A stretch of 64,000 nt of DNA from Globodera rostochiensis. Taxonomy: Eukaryota > Nematoda > Chromadorea > Rhabditida > Heteroderidae. This document shows positions 34,181-45,283 of this stretch, piece after piece. Under the pieces are notes generated by a model, which was given only the letters and a program-made list of their open reading frames with translations, did no database searches and was not told the origin of the DNA. The first letter of the stretch is position 1. Each line of letters begins with the position of its first letter. A program made the translations under genes and the position numbers. Where the stretch lies: contig JAEVLN010000033.1 of NCBI GenBank assembly GCA_018350325.1, forward strand, positions 124,001 through 188,000. Reading direction: 5' to 3'.

Positions 34181-34558
34181 TTCAAAAAATTAACGAAATT
34201 TTCAATTCTACGCAAATAATTTTCCAGAAAACCTCTAATTTTCTGGACTACCCGGATTCCGGACACCGCACCTATTCGCTGCCAATTTTTATTTGAGTTT
34301 TATCAATTATGTATTACGTTTGAACTTTTTTCAATTGATTTATTCAATATAAGTTTAATTAAATAATTGCTTAAAATGTTATTTGTTGTATTTGACTGAC
34401 ACTTTTGTTCAGTAAATAAGTAATTGTGCTAAAAGTGTATGTGAATAATTTAAAGACGCACAAATTATTTTGGGAAAAACATTAAAATATGATGCATATA
34501 ATATAAGAGTGAATTGATTGTTTTTTACTTAGAATCTCCCCGATACGTTTGGCATACT

Positions 34559-34666
34559 ATGGTTAAAAATATTGTATGGCGCTGCCACGTTGTATTACGT
34601 CTGAAGTTCCTCTGCCGCCGCCATTGTACTCTTAATCGCATTTGCATCTCGCAAGTTCAATGCTAA
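34559..34666 (+). CDS. Small Cys-rich ATG frame
   Basis: Starts MVKNIVWRCHVVLRLKFLCR and ends RHCTLNRICISQVQC-stop: 35 residues, five Cys, strongly basic. The frame is open for 19 codons upstream (to 34502), so it may be an exon. It abuts the duplicated block shared with 54.6 kb, and the sequence around its stop is kept there in a different frame, so translation is not confirmed. Confidence 0.3.
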   Translation: MVKNIVWRCHVVLRLKFLCRRHCTLNRICISQVQC

Positions 34667-35585
34667 ATAGGCATTTTTCATCAACAAGATATTTTTTTTA
34701 AATAGCTAAAGATAGGTATGTATCTTTATTTAAAAAATATTCAACAATAAAGAATTTATTATGTATTTTACAATGTTATAAAAAAATTTTCTTGAACTAA
34801 ATTCTATTATTATTACATTGCTTATTTTTATTTTGCATTACTATTTTTTGATTACCTATTTTATTGCCTATGTTATATATAATTTTTTATAATTGTAAAT
34901 TAATTGAGCCCCTGTCTCTCTGTGTTTCTTTTAGCAATGTTAATAAATTAAATATATAGTCCAGATTTAATTTTTAAAACAAAAGTACATAATTTTATTA
35001 TAAATAATGATTATTTTTATATTTTATTTTGCCACCCAAATTGAATCTCCTTATTTACATTGATTTAAATATAGACTTTTTAATTTATTGATATAAATTA
35101 GATTTATATGAGTTCGTTAATCACATTTATTTTTGTTACCTATTAGCATAATAGGTGTCTGTTTTTTCAGTTGGATAAAAATTATTATTAATTATAATCA
35201 CATTTTTATTGTTATAAAATACGCTTGATAGTCGGTAAATTTTGATGACTTTCAAGTAGCAAAGCAGCATGGCCTTGTTCTTTCGGAGCATTGATTAGAT
35301 GATGCGACTGGTTCACCGCTGTAGCAAATGAAATTTTATACCCTTTAAGGAATTTAAGCTGAAAAAGTGAACTAAATTTTACTAGATTTAATTTCTTTAA
35401 ACTATTGCTAATTTATTTTTATTTTAAACAATGATATTTTTTGTTATTAAAAATTTCTTAAGGTGTTGATGCATTTTTAGCCTTTATTGTTATATCAGTA
35501 TGCGTTTATCGTTTAATAATAAAGGTTGTTTTGTTGGTATTCTCATTACCAATTGATAAAATAGTATTATTTTAAAGATTCTATA
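34660..35585 (+). repeat. Duplicated block C1 (copy at 54636-55265)
   Basis: About 0.6-0.9 kb shared with 54636-55265 in the same order and strand. The best part, 34890-35040, is nearly identical, including GAGCCCCTGTCTCTCTGTG and TTTCTTTTAGCAATG. Outside it the copies have diverged with indels. The block includes the SSM-LFFR exon candidate. Confidence 0.85.
35260..35298 (+). CDS. Exon candidate QSSMALFFR, paralogue at 55012
   Basis: After TTTCAAGTAG the frame reads QSSMALFFRSID to TAG. The paralogue reads SSMPLFFRTY. TTT to TTC and CGG to AGA both keep the residue, the latter by two changes, which favours this frame. A C-terminal exon or part of one. Confidence 0.35.
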   Translation, partial: QSSMALFFRSID

Positions 35586-35668
35586 ATTTGTGGCAATTTA
35601 TCTTTTAATAACGTTTGCTTTTTTTATTATTTTTTTATCGGATTCTTTCGTAACCTCATCTTGATTAA

Positions 35669-35911
35669 AGAAATTTTGTGGAGGTATGTGGAAAGTATGT
35701 TTCTTTCCCAACCCAGGCTCTGCACAATATTAATCAATCGAAGGGCCCGGGAGTTGTCTTGCAACGCACGGTAAAGCGGACGTTGTGGCCAAGAGAACGT
35801 CAAACATCAGCCGAGGTCTGGGGACCATTGACCTTTAAAGACTCTTATCTCGGGACTTTGAAGCTGATCAGATCCAGTTGTATGCTTTTTGGGAGCTTAA
35901 ACATTACTTAA
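35669..35911 (+). CDS. 80-codon GC-rich open frame
   Basis: The most gene-like long frame by base composition, near 50 percent GC over about 230 bases. From the upstream stop it reads RNFVEVCGKYVSFPTQALHN, then INQSKGPGVVLQRTVKRTLW and so on to TAA after GSLNIT. No in-frame ATG near the start, so an exon is more likely; a possible donor ACAG|GTCTGC sits at the end. Upstream DNA (35645-35675) belongs to the repeat family at 640 and 1740. No domain recognised; could also be part of a transposon. Confidence 0.4.
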   Translation, partial: RNFVEVCGKYVSFPTQALHNINQSKGPGVVLQRTVKRTLWPRERQTSAEVWGPLTFKDSYLGTLKLIRSSCMLFGSLNIT

Positions 35912-35954
35912 CAGGTCTGCAAAAATTAAAGAATTTTTTTCATTCAACAAAAAA

Positions 35955-36215
35955 TTTTCTACGGCATTTAGTTCAGTTTTTAGGAATGGGGAGGAGCCCT
36001 GCCGGACAAAAAATTTAGATTTTAACAATTTTGTTAAAAAATTTGTCCAAAAATTACGATTTTGCAAATCAAAATAGTCCCCTTTGTTTTAACAAAAAAC
36101 CGGTTTCGGTTTTTTGTTAACCGGGTGTCGGCCAAAAGCCGAAACCGAAAACCGGAGGTCGCAAAACCGGCACCGAAAAGCGGTACCCCCGGTTAAAACC
36201 GCGTTAGCTCTACTC
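35955..36215 (-). mobile_element. Dispersed-repeat end plus CCGGTTTTCGG island
   Basis: 35955-36015 matches the GGAATGGGGAGGAGCC end of the dispersed repeat. 36090-36215 is, on the minus strand, a relative of the 25066-25213 island (GGGGGTACCG, CGGTTTTGCGACC, CCGGTTTTCGGTTTCGG). Confidence 0.5.
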
Positions 36216-36904
36216 TAATTAGAAAAATGGTTTATGTCATTTTTTGCCGAAATTTTTCTTTACATTTTTATAGTACACAATCTTTATTTCTAATTAAAAA
36301 AATATATTGTAAAAACTCAAAAGCGACTCCTCAACCTTCCATAGATTAAAAAATCTAAAAAATTCAAAATGCAAACGTTTTTATAAAAAGGGTTAAAAAT
36401 TGTTTTAGTTTATAGGGCCCGTTTTTGTTAAGAAGCATATTTAGATGGTGATGTTAAATCTAAAATATTTTTAATTGATCAAATTTTTTCAATCATTTGA
36501 TTGGGAACGGATTATTTTTCTCCGGGGTTGTAACAGCATAGGCAAGAAATAGTTAATCAAAATATTGCAAAAAAATCGAGTTTAACCGGTGCTTCAAAAT
36601 AACATGAAATAAACCTATCAAAAAAAATGAATGTTAAAGAACCCATTTATTCATAAAATTATATAAAAACTTTTATTAATTTAAAATTAATATAATGTTT
36701 TAATTTATTATTTGACTGATAAAATATTTTAACAGTTAAGTTGTTCTTTAGACATATTCAATTTTTTATTTTATATTATATTTTTGTTATTGACTTGTGT
36801 ATGGGACTTTCGGGCTGAAAAAGCTTATTTAAGGAATTTCTAAAAGGTTGACTTTGCAGTTAATTTATATAAATTGAAATTTTATGATGATTTAGGTTAG
36901 CTTT

Positions 36905-37033
36905 AATTTTTTGTTGCTACTTTGAAATACATAACTAAATTCAGGAAAACTATTTATAAACTACTTATATACACTTGTTCTCTGGGCATTGTCGTGATGC
37001 TCTCTGGTCTCTGGCATTGTCCTGAAGCATAAA
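36905..37033 (+). CDS. Open frame with internal duplication
   Basis: Open from a TAA for about 41 codons, ending YTCSLGIVVMLSGLWHCPEA. At DNA level CTCTGGGCATTGTCGTGATG and CTCTGGCATTGTCCTGAAG are a short tandem duplication. No splice pair. Confidence 0.2.
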
Positions 37034-37817
37034 CTTTTTAATGTATCTAAGTAAGTTAAAAACTTTATAAATCAATTAAAGTTTTTTACGGTAAATATAT
37101 AATTTTGGATAATGTTTTTTAATCAATTTTTGTTAATAACTTTTTTGTTTAATATTAGAAAAAAAAATTGTCACAATAAGTTTCTAAAATTTAGTTCTAG
37201 CTATTTTAATCAATTTTTTTCAAGCATGTGTATTATATTAAAATAGTATTCATTATTCTTTACTTACCTTTGAAAAGGCTCGTTATGCTCTTTTACTTCG
37301 CGCCCGTAGTTTCTTATAATTCATGAAGGAAAATAGTTTATGTTTTGTATTACCTTTACATTTATATATTCTTTAGGCTTATTTACATAATGATAATGAC
37401 AAAATTGTTTTATTTACAGTAACAATCTTTCTAAAATGTATTATGAATTAAGTGACGGGCAGACACTTAACAATTGCAAAAAAATATCTTACTTTGAATT
37501 ATTATATTTTTTTTGCTGATCAAACCAAATGTTATTAATTATTTATTTAATTCTTTATAAAGTAATTAAAGTGTTTTAAGGTATCTATGTATAATTTTTT
37601 TTATTTATAAAACTCAATTTATGTTAATAATTTTTAAAATATGCTGAATAATTAGAAAAAAAACATTGCCACTATATTTACAAGGTTTAATTTAATTTCA
37701 ATTCTATTTTAATTTTTTTTTGTGCTTCCTCAATCATTGTTTAATTTTGTATTAATTTATAATAATAAACAGTACATAACGAATACTTTTCAAAATTCTA
37801 TTTTATTTAATCGATAT

Positions 37818-37936
37818 TTATTCCTTGTAAAAGGCAAGAAACTGAACACCAGCACCATTGTCGCCGCCGCTCTCGTCGCCGTTGGAGGCGGAATAGTTTG
37901 ACGCGCTCTTGGAGGCGGAGTAGCGTTCTTGATTTT
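37818..37936 (-). CDS. Terminal exon candidate, Ser/Asn/Gly-rich
   Basis: Minus strand: acceptor GCTTTTCAAG, two bases, then 38 codons to TAA. Starts NQERYSASKSASNYSASNGD, with YSAS(K/N) repeated, then ESGGDNGAGVQFLAFYKE. Strongly GC-rich for this window. The plus strand also has open runs (TIVAAALVAVGGGIV, broken by TGA). I prefer minus because it is unbroken and ends in a natural stop. Confidence 0.4.
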
Positions 37937-38835
37937 CTTGAAAAGCATATTTATATTTCTATTTGCAGATTATTTAATTAATATCAAAATTTATTATTTG
38001 ATTTTTAATATTTGTTATTTAAAAGAAATAAAATAGTTAAGACTTTCAAGTTTCTTATGAATAATTTTAATCAAACCTCAATAACTTCTTTTTAGCATAT
38101 TTTTGGTTTACATTTTTTTTTAGAAATCGTTAGCATTATTTTTAAGATTATTCCTTACTTACCCTGTTTTTGGTATTATTTTTTTAATTAGATTTTATTT
38201 GTTGAGGTTTAAAACGGCAAATGTTGGTATGATTTATTAAAATTTACTTTATTTTTTAGTTAGAAAAATGCTCAAAATGTATATCTTTATTTTTTGCGTA
38301 AGTGCAAATGCTTTCTTTATATTTTATAATAATAAATATGATACCGGAAATAATTTAGTGATGTTGGATCATCTAGACGTACAATTTTAGCACTATAGTA
38401 ATTTTTTTAAATTCTTTCTTTATAAACATTTTTTAAAAGAAAATAGAGATTAATCTTCATAATGTATTGAGTTAAATTGCAATGATATATTCAAACGAAA
38501 TATTATGATACAATTAAATAATTTATCCCTTACTTTTTTTTAATATTAAAGTCGTCTCTGATCTTTTCATTAATAAATTTTATTTTATTTTAAATAAAAC
38601 TAAATGTAATTTTTTCTTGGATTTTGAAACACCCACGTATTTTATAGTAAATAAATAATTCTCGAATAATTTCTTTTGGTTTTCAAAGTAATTTATGTTA
38701 ATAATTTAAAATAATTGTTTAATATTGTTAACTTCGAAGAACTGGACTATTAACGCTATCGGTGTACAGCCAGAGTTAATGCATGTATTGCACAATTTAA
38801 TTATTTAATCCTATGTTATTAAATTATTTTTAACT

Positions 38836-38968
38836 TTATAACGATTTTTTAAAATAATTTTCGAATTCACTAAATTTTGTCAGCGGTATAAAGGCAATAA
38901 TTAAATTAACTTTGAATTTCATATTTGCCCCCAAAGGCAGATTGGTCATGTCGCCCAGCACCATTTTT
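38836..38968 (-). CDS. Exon candidate after TATTTACAG
   Basis: Minus strand, good acceptor AAATATTTACAG. Two frames are open: KNGAGRHDQSAFGGKYEIQS (stop at 38906) and, after one base, KMVLGDMTNLPLGANMKFKV continuing 43 codons. The first part is GC-richer. It lies upstream of the 37.9-kb minus exon and might belong to the same gene. Confidence 0.35.
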
Positions 38969-39585
38969 CTGTAAATATTTATTAAAAAATGATCAAAGAG
39001 GATATGCAGCTAAAAGGTTTTATTCACAGTATATTCTATTTTTTCATATTTGATTTGTCGCCCTCATTATTGTGTTAAAAATTTATACCGCTAATAAACA
39101 GGGAATTATTTTTTAGGTAAATTCTTTATTGAATTATTTTTACTTTTTTTGCAAAACAAAATAGCCAAAAGGGTCCACTCTAGCAACAGACGAAGTTCTG
39201 CGAGTCGCGGTCTTATTTCATTACATAAATAAATTGAAATTATATTTTTTGATTAGCATAATTATAAGTTTTTTACTATTCAACCTGAACACCAGTAAAT
39301 TTTGTGATCAATTGACCAATACACCTATTTAATCTAACATCTGGTATTTAATATTAAAAATTTTTTAACCCTGTAACTATTTAAAAATTTACGCAATTTA
39401 TTGCATATAATTTCCCTTAAATTTAAACTTTTAATTAACATATGGATTCATTACTCTCATTTCTTTTAGGATAAAAATATTGTTTATAAATTTAAATTTT
39501 GGAAATTTTTTTGAATTTTTTGGTAGTCATTTAAATCAATAGATACTAATTACTTAACCGCCCTTCACCTGTTATTCTTTCTTAG

Positions 39586-39640
39586 GTTTAATTTCGCGGT
39601 TTGCTCATGCTGGAGACATCGCAATGCCAATCTGCTTTAT
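39586..39640 (+). CDS. 55-base exon with near-consensus splice sites
   Basis: A branch-like TACTTAAC, the tract CTGTTATTCTTTCTTAG and the perfect donor GTAAGT bound 55 bases. Open frames: LISRFAHAGDIAMPICF (two leading bases) and FNFAVCSCWRHRNANLLY (one leading base). The splice signals are the best pair on the plus strand in this part. Confidence 0.45.
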
Positions 39641-39741
39641 GTAAGTAATTTTTTTGTGAAGTTTAGTGTTTTTGAATTAATATTCTAAATGATTGAACGA
39701 GCCAATTTATCGATTTTTAATAGTATTAATTCTTTATTAAA

Positions 39742-39906
39742 CAAATATTGGGAATTGCTCCATTTTAAAATGTAAAATTGTTATTATTTTAGCTAAATTT
39801 GCATTTGGTTTTAAGGAAATAATTTATGAATTGTCCCTTGGTCGCGCTAAGGTTTTTTTGAATAAACAAGATTTAGCTTCACGAAGCAGAGAGTCTTTAA
39901 AATAAA
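39742..39906 (+). CDS. Exon candidate, LGRAKVFLNK
   Basis: Acceptor TTATTATTTTAG at 39794, then KFAFGFKEIIYELSLGRAKV, FLNKQDLASRSRESLK to TAA; the frame is open upstream to 39742. The string LGRAKVFL resembles the YxLGKTKVFL element at the end of myosin motor domains, where a light-chain-binding helix would follow. Only this short match supports it. A donor-like AAG|GTTTTT interrupts it. Confidence 0.3.
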
Positions 39907-39999
39907 TAGATCAGGTGCTTTGTTGATATAATTACTAATACTCTCATCTTCAAGATAATTAATTAATTAATGTTTGTTACAATCCAATTGACATCACAG

Positions 40000-41085
40000 T
40001 ACTTGCATCGTAAATTGCGGAATGAAGAAAGATTCGACAAAACATTTCTGTTTTCATTTTTCATGTTTTTTGAATTATTTTTTTTATTTTAAGTACACGC
40101 CAGTTTTGGGCGCAAATTCTTATTATCTTTAGTAATTAGTTGATAGTTTTCATACATACCATATATTAAGAAATTTCCTTTTATTTTTATTCATTAAGCC
40201 CACGTCTTTGTGGCATTAATTTTCATTTCAATTTTATTGTTTATAAATGTCTATGCACTTTTTTTAGCGTAATCTTGCTCGGATCTGTAAAAGTTTTATT
40301 TTTATTTTATTTTGAAAATTTATTGTTGATAGGTATATATTTTTAAAGATTTAAAAATTGAAAGCTGCTCGTGTTTTTAAGCTTCATTAGTAATCTTTGA
40401 TATTATAATGAATTGCTGTAGGATAAAACTACTTATATTCCCTTAAAATTTTTAGCTTCATCTGTTAAATTACGATATTACTAAAAATATAGTTTTATCT
40501 TTATAAATTATTTATAATTTAAATTTTGGTGCTTCAAGTTTGTCTTTTCATTATAATTTAAATGAGAATTTATAATAAAAACATAAAACAAGCCCTCTCT
40601 TAATCCTGTCTCGTTGCTAGCAAAGAACCAATCCTTCTTGTTATTTTGAATTTGTATGGAGTTGTCTGTAATATTTCAGCATTATTTCTTAAAGTATTTT
40701 CAATTTATTTATATTATTTTATTTTCCATTTTGCTATTTCTAAAATGCATATACATCACAGTTTGTTTTGGAAATATTATCACATTTGAATATTAAATTA
40801 AATAATCTGGTTTTGATTATACTTTAATTTATATAATTTTATACTGTTATTACAAAATAAAACAAATTGGATTCACATATTAAACAAATTATTGTATTGA
40901 TCAGGATGTTTTTTTGCTTTTGTATTTCTTTAAATCACATTTAACTTGATTTAATATAAAATATATTGTGATAATTTCGTCCGTCGCATGCTAAGCATTT
41001 TCGAATAACATTTGGATTCATTATTTAAAAATTCTTTTCTTCAAATCATCGGTAATTTATTTTATTTAAAAAAATTATTAGAATC
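40000..41085. other. AT-rich stretch with minor islands
   Basis: Small islands near 40095-40120, 40195-40215, 40590-40640 (NPVSLLAKNQS on plus) and 40975-40995. None has two splice sites or a paralogue. Confidence 0.35.
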
Positions 41086-41089
41086 AATT

Positions 41090-41313
41090 ACATAATTGAA
41101 TGTAAAGTAAATGCTTTTAATACAATATTACTAGTTTATTACAATCAATCATAATTGAATGTAGAGTAAATGCTTTTAATATTTCTAGTTTATTTCAATT
41201 CAATCATAATTGAATGTAGAGTAAATGCTTTTAATATTTCTAGTTTATTTCAATTCAATCATAATTGAATGTAGAGTAAATGCTTTTAATATTTCTAGTT
41301 TATTTCAATTCAA
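41090..41313 (+). repeat. 55-bp tandem repeat, four copies
   Basis: The unit TCATAATTGAATGTAGAG, TAAATGCTTTTAATATTTC, TAGTTTATTTCAATTCAA (55 bp) is present as three near-exact copies at 41149, 41204 and 41259 and a diverged, slightly longer first copy from about 41090. AT-rich, non-coding. Confidence 0.9.
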
Positions 41314-41819
41314 TTTTTCAATAGTTATTGGTCAGTTCGTGCGATTTTCTTAATCTCAAATTTTTTTTATAGGTTTTTGCTTTTTAATATTTTTTTATAT
41401 GTAATTTTTTAATAATTAATTGGTATCATAATATTTTCAAATTTTATTTTTTTGACGACATGCTAAATAAATAACCATTAATTTCATTAATAAAAAACAA
41501 AAAGCGAAACATTTAAGTCTGTATTACTTATAGATTCTCCTTTTTTATATAATTTTAACACAATTTTTATATATTGAAAATTTAATGATTTATTTGTTAT
41601 AAAGATTAATTTATAAACATTAAAACGTAGAAATTTGCTTGTGTATTTATGCTTATTTTTTAAAATTTCATTATCTTTAAACGGAAGGTGAAAGAAAATT
41701 AACTATTTCAATTTATTTTTTTAAGTATAATTTTCAACAATCGCATACGCTTAAATTTCGGTTTCAGCTAAACTTATAAATTAAAATAAATCAATAATTT
41801 CTTTCTGAATGCCTTCAAC

Positions 41820-42170
41820 TATTTAATCTTACATCTGGTATTCAATATTTTTCAATATCTAAAATATTTGTTTAAACCTGTCTGTACTATTATTTTAAAA
41901 AAGTTATGCATTTTATTGTGGGTAATTTTCCTTATTTAATTTGTGTAATTTGAATGTAAAAAGATTTTATTTATTTACTTTTAATTAATTGCATTGACTT
42001 AAAATCTTACTTTAGGGTTGTGCCAAATTTCATTTTTTATACTTCTCGGCACATCATAATCACATTTCAACTCTTCAATGAAAATTTTTTTAACTCTGTA
42101 ACTATTTTAAAATTTACGCATTTTATTGTAGATAATTTCTCTCAAATTTTAACTTTTGAATATAATTTTA
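41820..42170. repeat. Duplicated segments shared with 39350 and 43215
   Basis: TTTAATCTTACATCTGGTATT and the CTGTAACTATT..TTACGCATTTTATTG region match 39330-39420; the latter occurs twice (about 41880 and 42095). 41920-42015 (GGGTAATTTTCCTTATTTAA to GACTTAAAATCTTACTTTA) recurs at 43215-43315. All same strand. Confidence 0.65.
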
Positions 42171-42234
42171 AAGAAATTTTGTTGTTCTTTATTTATTTAT
42201 TTTTTCCCACTAAGATCATTGAGTCATCAAATAA

Positions 42235-42378
42235 CATTTTTTTTCTTGCAATATTTTAATTTGCTTCCATTACATATGCTGTACATATTATCCCGGCGAG
42301 CACTTGTTGGATCATTTCTTTGCCGCAGATCATGATTTATTTCGACAAGTTAATTTGTTTAAAAGCATTAAAAATTAA
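42235..42378 (+). CDS. Exon candidate, YYPGEHLLDHFFAADH
   Basis: A 47-codon plus frame without ATG contains HYICCTYYPGEHLLDHFFAA then DHDLFRQVNLF. A GC-richer core at 42280-42325; an internal GCCGCAG could be an acceptor for the last part. A second frame (MLYILSRRALVGSFL) is also open. Confidence 0.25.
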   Translation, partial: HFFSCNILICFHYICCTYYPGEHLLDHFFAADHDLFRQVNLFKSIKN

Positions 42379-42384
42379 TTTTCT

Positions 42385-42640
42385 CGTTTTGATTTTGCAA
42401 TTTTAATTTCTTATTTTATAATTTTAAATTGATTTATATTAAGTAAAACTCCATTTAGAATTGTTATGAACGTGTTAAAAAATCTGCTTGTCTTTAAAGT
42501 GATTGATAAACTTCGATTTAGAAATTGAATAAATAAAATCTCTCCTTTTTTATATGTACTTATATTAAAATAAATTTTTGCTGAACATTTAATTAATAAT
42601 TTATCACTTGTTTTGCTTGCAGTTGAAGCAGTCGACAAAA
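42385..42640 (+). repeat. Duplicated segment B2 (copy of 3055-3312)
   Basis: Diverged copy ending in the acceptor TTGCTTGCAG followed by TTGAAGCAGTCGAC, as in copy B1. Confidence 0.6.
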
Positions 42641-42959
42641 TGATGGTTTGAACTTCTTTAATTTGGAAAAATTGCTTAGTAGCAATAAAAAATTAAGTTC
42701 AAAAAATTTTATTTTAAAAATACTTTTTTAAAAAAAGGTTTTTATTTTAGTTAACCACTTTTTAGACGTTTTTATAATTTTGGTTGTTTTTTCTCGCAAA
42801 TACGTCGCGGCGAAATTTGTCATTTTTGTTGAATTTTTATAGTTTATTGAAATTTTAATATTCTAAAATTAATACAATTTTATATTATATACAGTAAATA
42901 AATCTATAAACAATTAATTATACTAATTTCATATAGCTTGTGAAAATAAATATTGGTGT

Positions 42960-43020
42960 TTAATCTGCACATTCAAAGAATACCCATCCTTCCAGCTCTC
43001 CTGCCTTACCGTTAGGCCAC
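42960..43020 (-). other. tRNA-derived fragment (A box GTGGCCTAACGG)
   Basis: Minus strand AAAAGTGGCCTAACGGTAAGG has a tRNA-like D arm (GCCT pairs with AGGC across AACGGTA). No clear B box follows. A tRNA pseudogene or SINE head. Confidence 0.35.
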
Positions 43021-43464
43021 TTTTCGTCATTTTTAAAATAAATAAAAACAAATGTTTTTAATTGCGTTTGCTCTTCTTCTTGAACATCATGGGGAACATG
43101 CACAACGATTGAGGAATCAACACTTTAATTTGTTAATTTATATGACGAGTTAACTCGTGCCCTTTTTTCATATAGCGTTTTTACATTGCAATTTATTTAT
43201 TTAATAAGATTTACATGATTCGGGTAATTTTCCTTATTTAATTTTTAATCTGAATGTAAAAAGATATTATTTATTTACTTTTAATTAATTACATTGACTT
43301 AAAATCTTACTTTAATTGATAATTTCAATTAAATATATATTTATGATTAAAAACTTTTTTTTTATAAATTTCATTAAGGTTAAAAATAATTGTCTTTCAT
43401 TTCTTTCGTATTACCGTTTAATTATTTAAATAATTCAAGTAAACATTTATTTTACGAGTAGATG

Positions 43465-43765
43465 GAGGACAAACAATTTAATGTCCGACCGCCGATAGGA
43501 ACCGAACAAAGATTTTTTGTCATGAAAGACAAACTTTTTTATTTTCCAAATAAAATTTTGGGTGAACAAGAAGTAACGCCACACTCCAAAAGGGCATAAA
43601 TGATATACCAATTGCTTTGTCTCGAGAGCTAAGATTGGGAAAATAGGTCCAAAGTTGCGGCAACGCGTTTAAACCAGTTTTGAAACTTAACTTGGCCCAA
43701 TCAAGGGGGGGCTAATTAGAGGGAGGGGGTCTATTTGAGGGGGGGAGGGGGGTTCTAATAGAGGA
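43465..43765. mobile_element. Repeat-derived region with G-rich tract
   Basis: Begins with a piece like the dispersed core (CCGACCGCCGATAGGAACCG) and ends in a G-rich tract 43705-43755 made of runs of 3 to 7 G, for example GAGGGAGGGGG and GAGGGGGGGAGGGGGG. At least four G-runs lie close together, so a G-quadruplex is possible on the plus strand. Confidence 0.45.
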
Positions 43766-43868
43766 AATACGGTATATCTTTTAAATACAAATCAATCCAT
43801 ACAAAAATGTAGAATTCATAAAGTTGTAATTATTCTTTATATTAAACTTTGGCATCCTCATTAAATAA

Positions 43869-43985
43869 TATTTTCTTGTGATTAAGGCTTCTTTCTATAC
43901 GAAGCATGGAATCATTGGGAAAAACGGCCTTTGTACCATGTGTTTGTCACTCACTGATCGCGCGTTGAGACAAGCTAGCTTTTGA
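43869..43985 (+). CDS. Exon candidate, 38 codons, two Cys
   Basis: Starts YFLVIKASFYTKHGIIGKNG and ends LCTMCLSLTDRALRQASF. GC-rich from 43885 on; a possible acceptor is TGATTAAG. No paralogue found. Confidence 0.3.
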   Translation, partial: YFLVIKASFYTKHGIIGKNGLCTMCLSLTDRALRQASF

Positions 43986-44059
43986 TGAATTGAACATCGT
44001 ATTAAATAAATTAACATAAAAAGCAGTTTTAAACTATTCAGAATTTATCATGTAATTAT

Positions 44060-44165
44060 TTGCAATAGCGTTGAAAATGACGTTAAGAATTGTTTTAATC
44101 ATTTTAAGATTTGTAAGTAGTTATTATACGTTGTTAAGCTGTTTATTTGTTTATGTGATAAACCA
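44060..44165. repeat. Empty-site paralogue of the 55.6-kb hAT insertion
   Basis: TTGTTTTAATCATTTTAAGA, TTTGTAAG, TAGTT is uninterrupted here (44091-44125), while at 55590-56850 the same sequence is split by the 1215-bp element and TTTGTAAG is doubled. This fixes both element ends. Confidence 0.85.
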
Positions 44166-45148
44166 AATTTAATAAACAATATTTTAATTATTTATGTAAA
44201 CCTTTTGCTTAGATTGTAATTAAATCTTAATTTCCCATTTTTTGGCTTAATTATAATTAGTTTATATATATAGTACTTTTATTTAACAAATTAAGTATAA
44301 AATCGTTGTGTAACCACAATTAGTTGCTTCGTTGTTCTTTATTTATTTATTCCCACTATGCTCATTGATTCATGGCGTTTTGTTTCTCCTGGGCAGAAAA
44401 AAACTTACCTACTTGAATAGTTTTTACAACCTAAAAATTCTTGATTTGCTTAATTTGCATTATTTACAAAATTATGTTAATTATTATTTAATGCAATATA
44501 TTTAAATCATAAATTGTTTATAAATGTAGAAATAACCATTTTTATCGTTACGCGCATAATTATTTATTAAAAATTTCAATTTGCGAAACCATAGGGGGGG
44601 ACCCTTTTGGTCTAAATTTGTGAAAAATTTTTAATTTTAAAAATTGTCTGCAAGCAAATATGTTATTTGAGGCATAGTACGAATTTTTCAATAGAAAATA
44701 AAAATTGAGAATTTAAGGCACTTTTTGAATCGGTTGAATTTTTTTAAAAATTAAGGAAAAATGGCTTCTGAGTAACAAAAGCCGGATATAATAAGGAAGA
44801 GCGCCAAAATCATAAATAAAATCATGGATCTTGTCAGATCAATAAAATATTGTCAGATTGTGATCAGCACCCTTAAACCCCCATATAGGATGTTTTGACA
44901 TACGAAATTGAAACTCCCGACTGTCTGTCTCCTTCAGAGAAATTCGTTTAATTGTTGAGGTTGCTATCAAAAGTACTTTTTTTTCTTGTTTTATCATTTA
45001 GATGTGCCTTGTTGTTCCATTTTTTTATTTAATTATTTACATTATTTATATCAATTTGATTCCTAAAAGATAATTTATTAACCTGCTAATAATCATTTCT
45101 ATTAGGTTAAGTTTTTTGCTTTGTTTCGTCTGCAATAATTCTATGCAG

Positions 45149-45283
45149 CCTGTTTTGTTGTTGCATAACAATTTTTATTTCATCTTTTGCATCCAAAAAC
45201 CAATACCAAACTATCCTTCACGCACTGTTTTTGTTGACGAGAGCACAAACCGTTGCAGCATCCTTGCCGTTATCATTTCCAGG
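45149..45283 (+). CDS. 135-base exon with good splice sites
   Basis: Acceptor AATTCTATGCAG, donor CCAGG|GTAAGG, exactly 45 codons, phase 0-0. Reads PVLLLHNNFYFIFCIQKPIP, NYPSRTVFVDESTNRCSILA, VIISR. The frame is also open upstream to 45116 and past the donor. The 3' two thirds are GC-richer than the flanks. One of the best-bounded exons in the window; no domain recognised. Two Cys and a hydrophobic start could fit a secreted or membrane protein. Confidence 0.5.

Noticed and set aside
44590..44895. Region between AGGGGGGGACCC and ACCCTTAAACCCCC as an inverted-repeat element
   Set aside because: Only G- and C-runs correspond; no real inverted repeat or target duplication.
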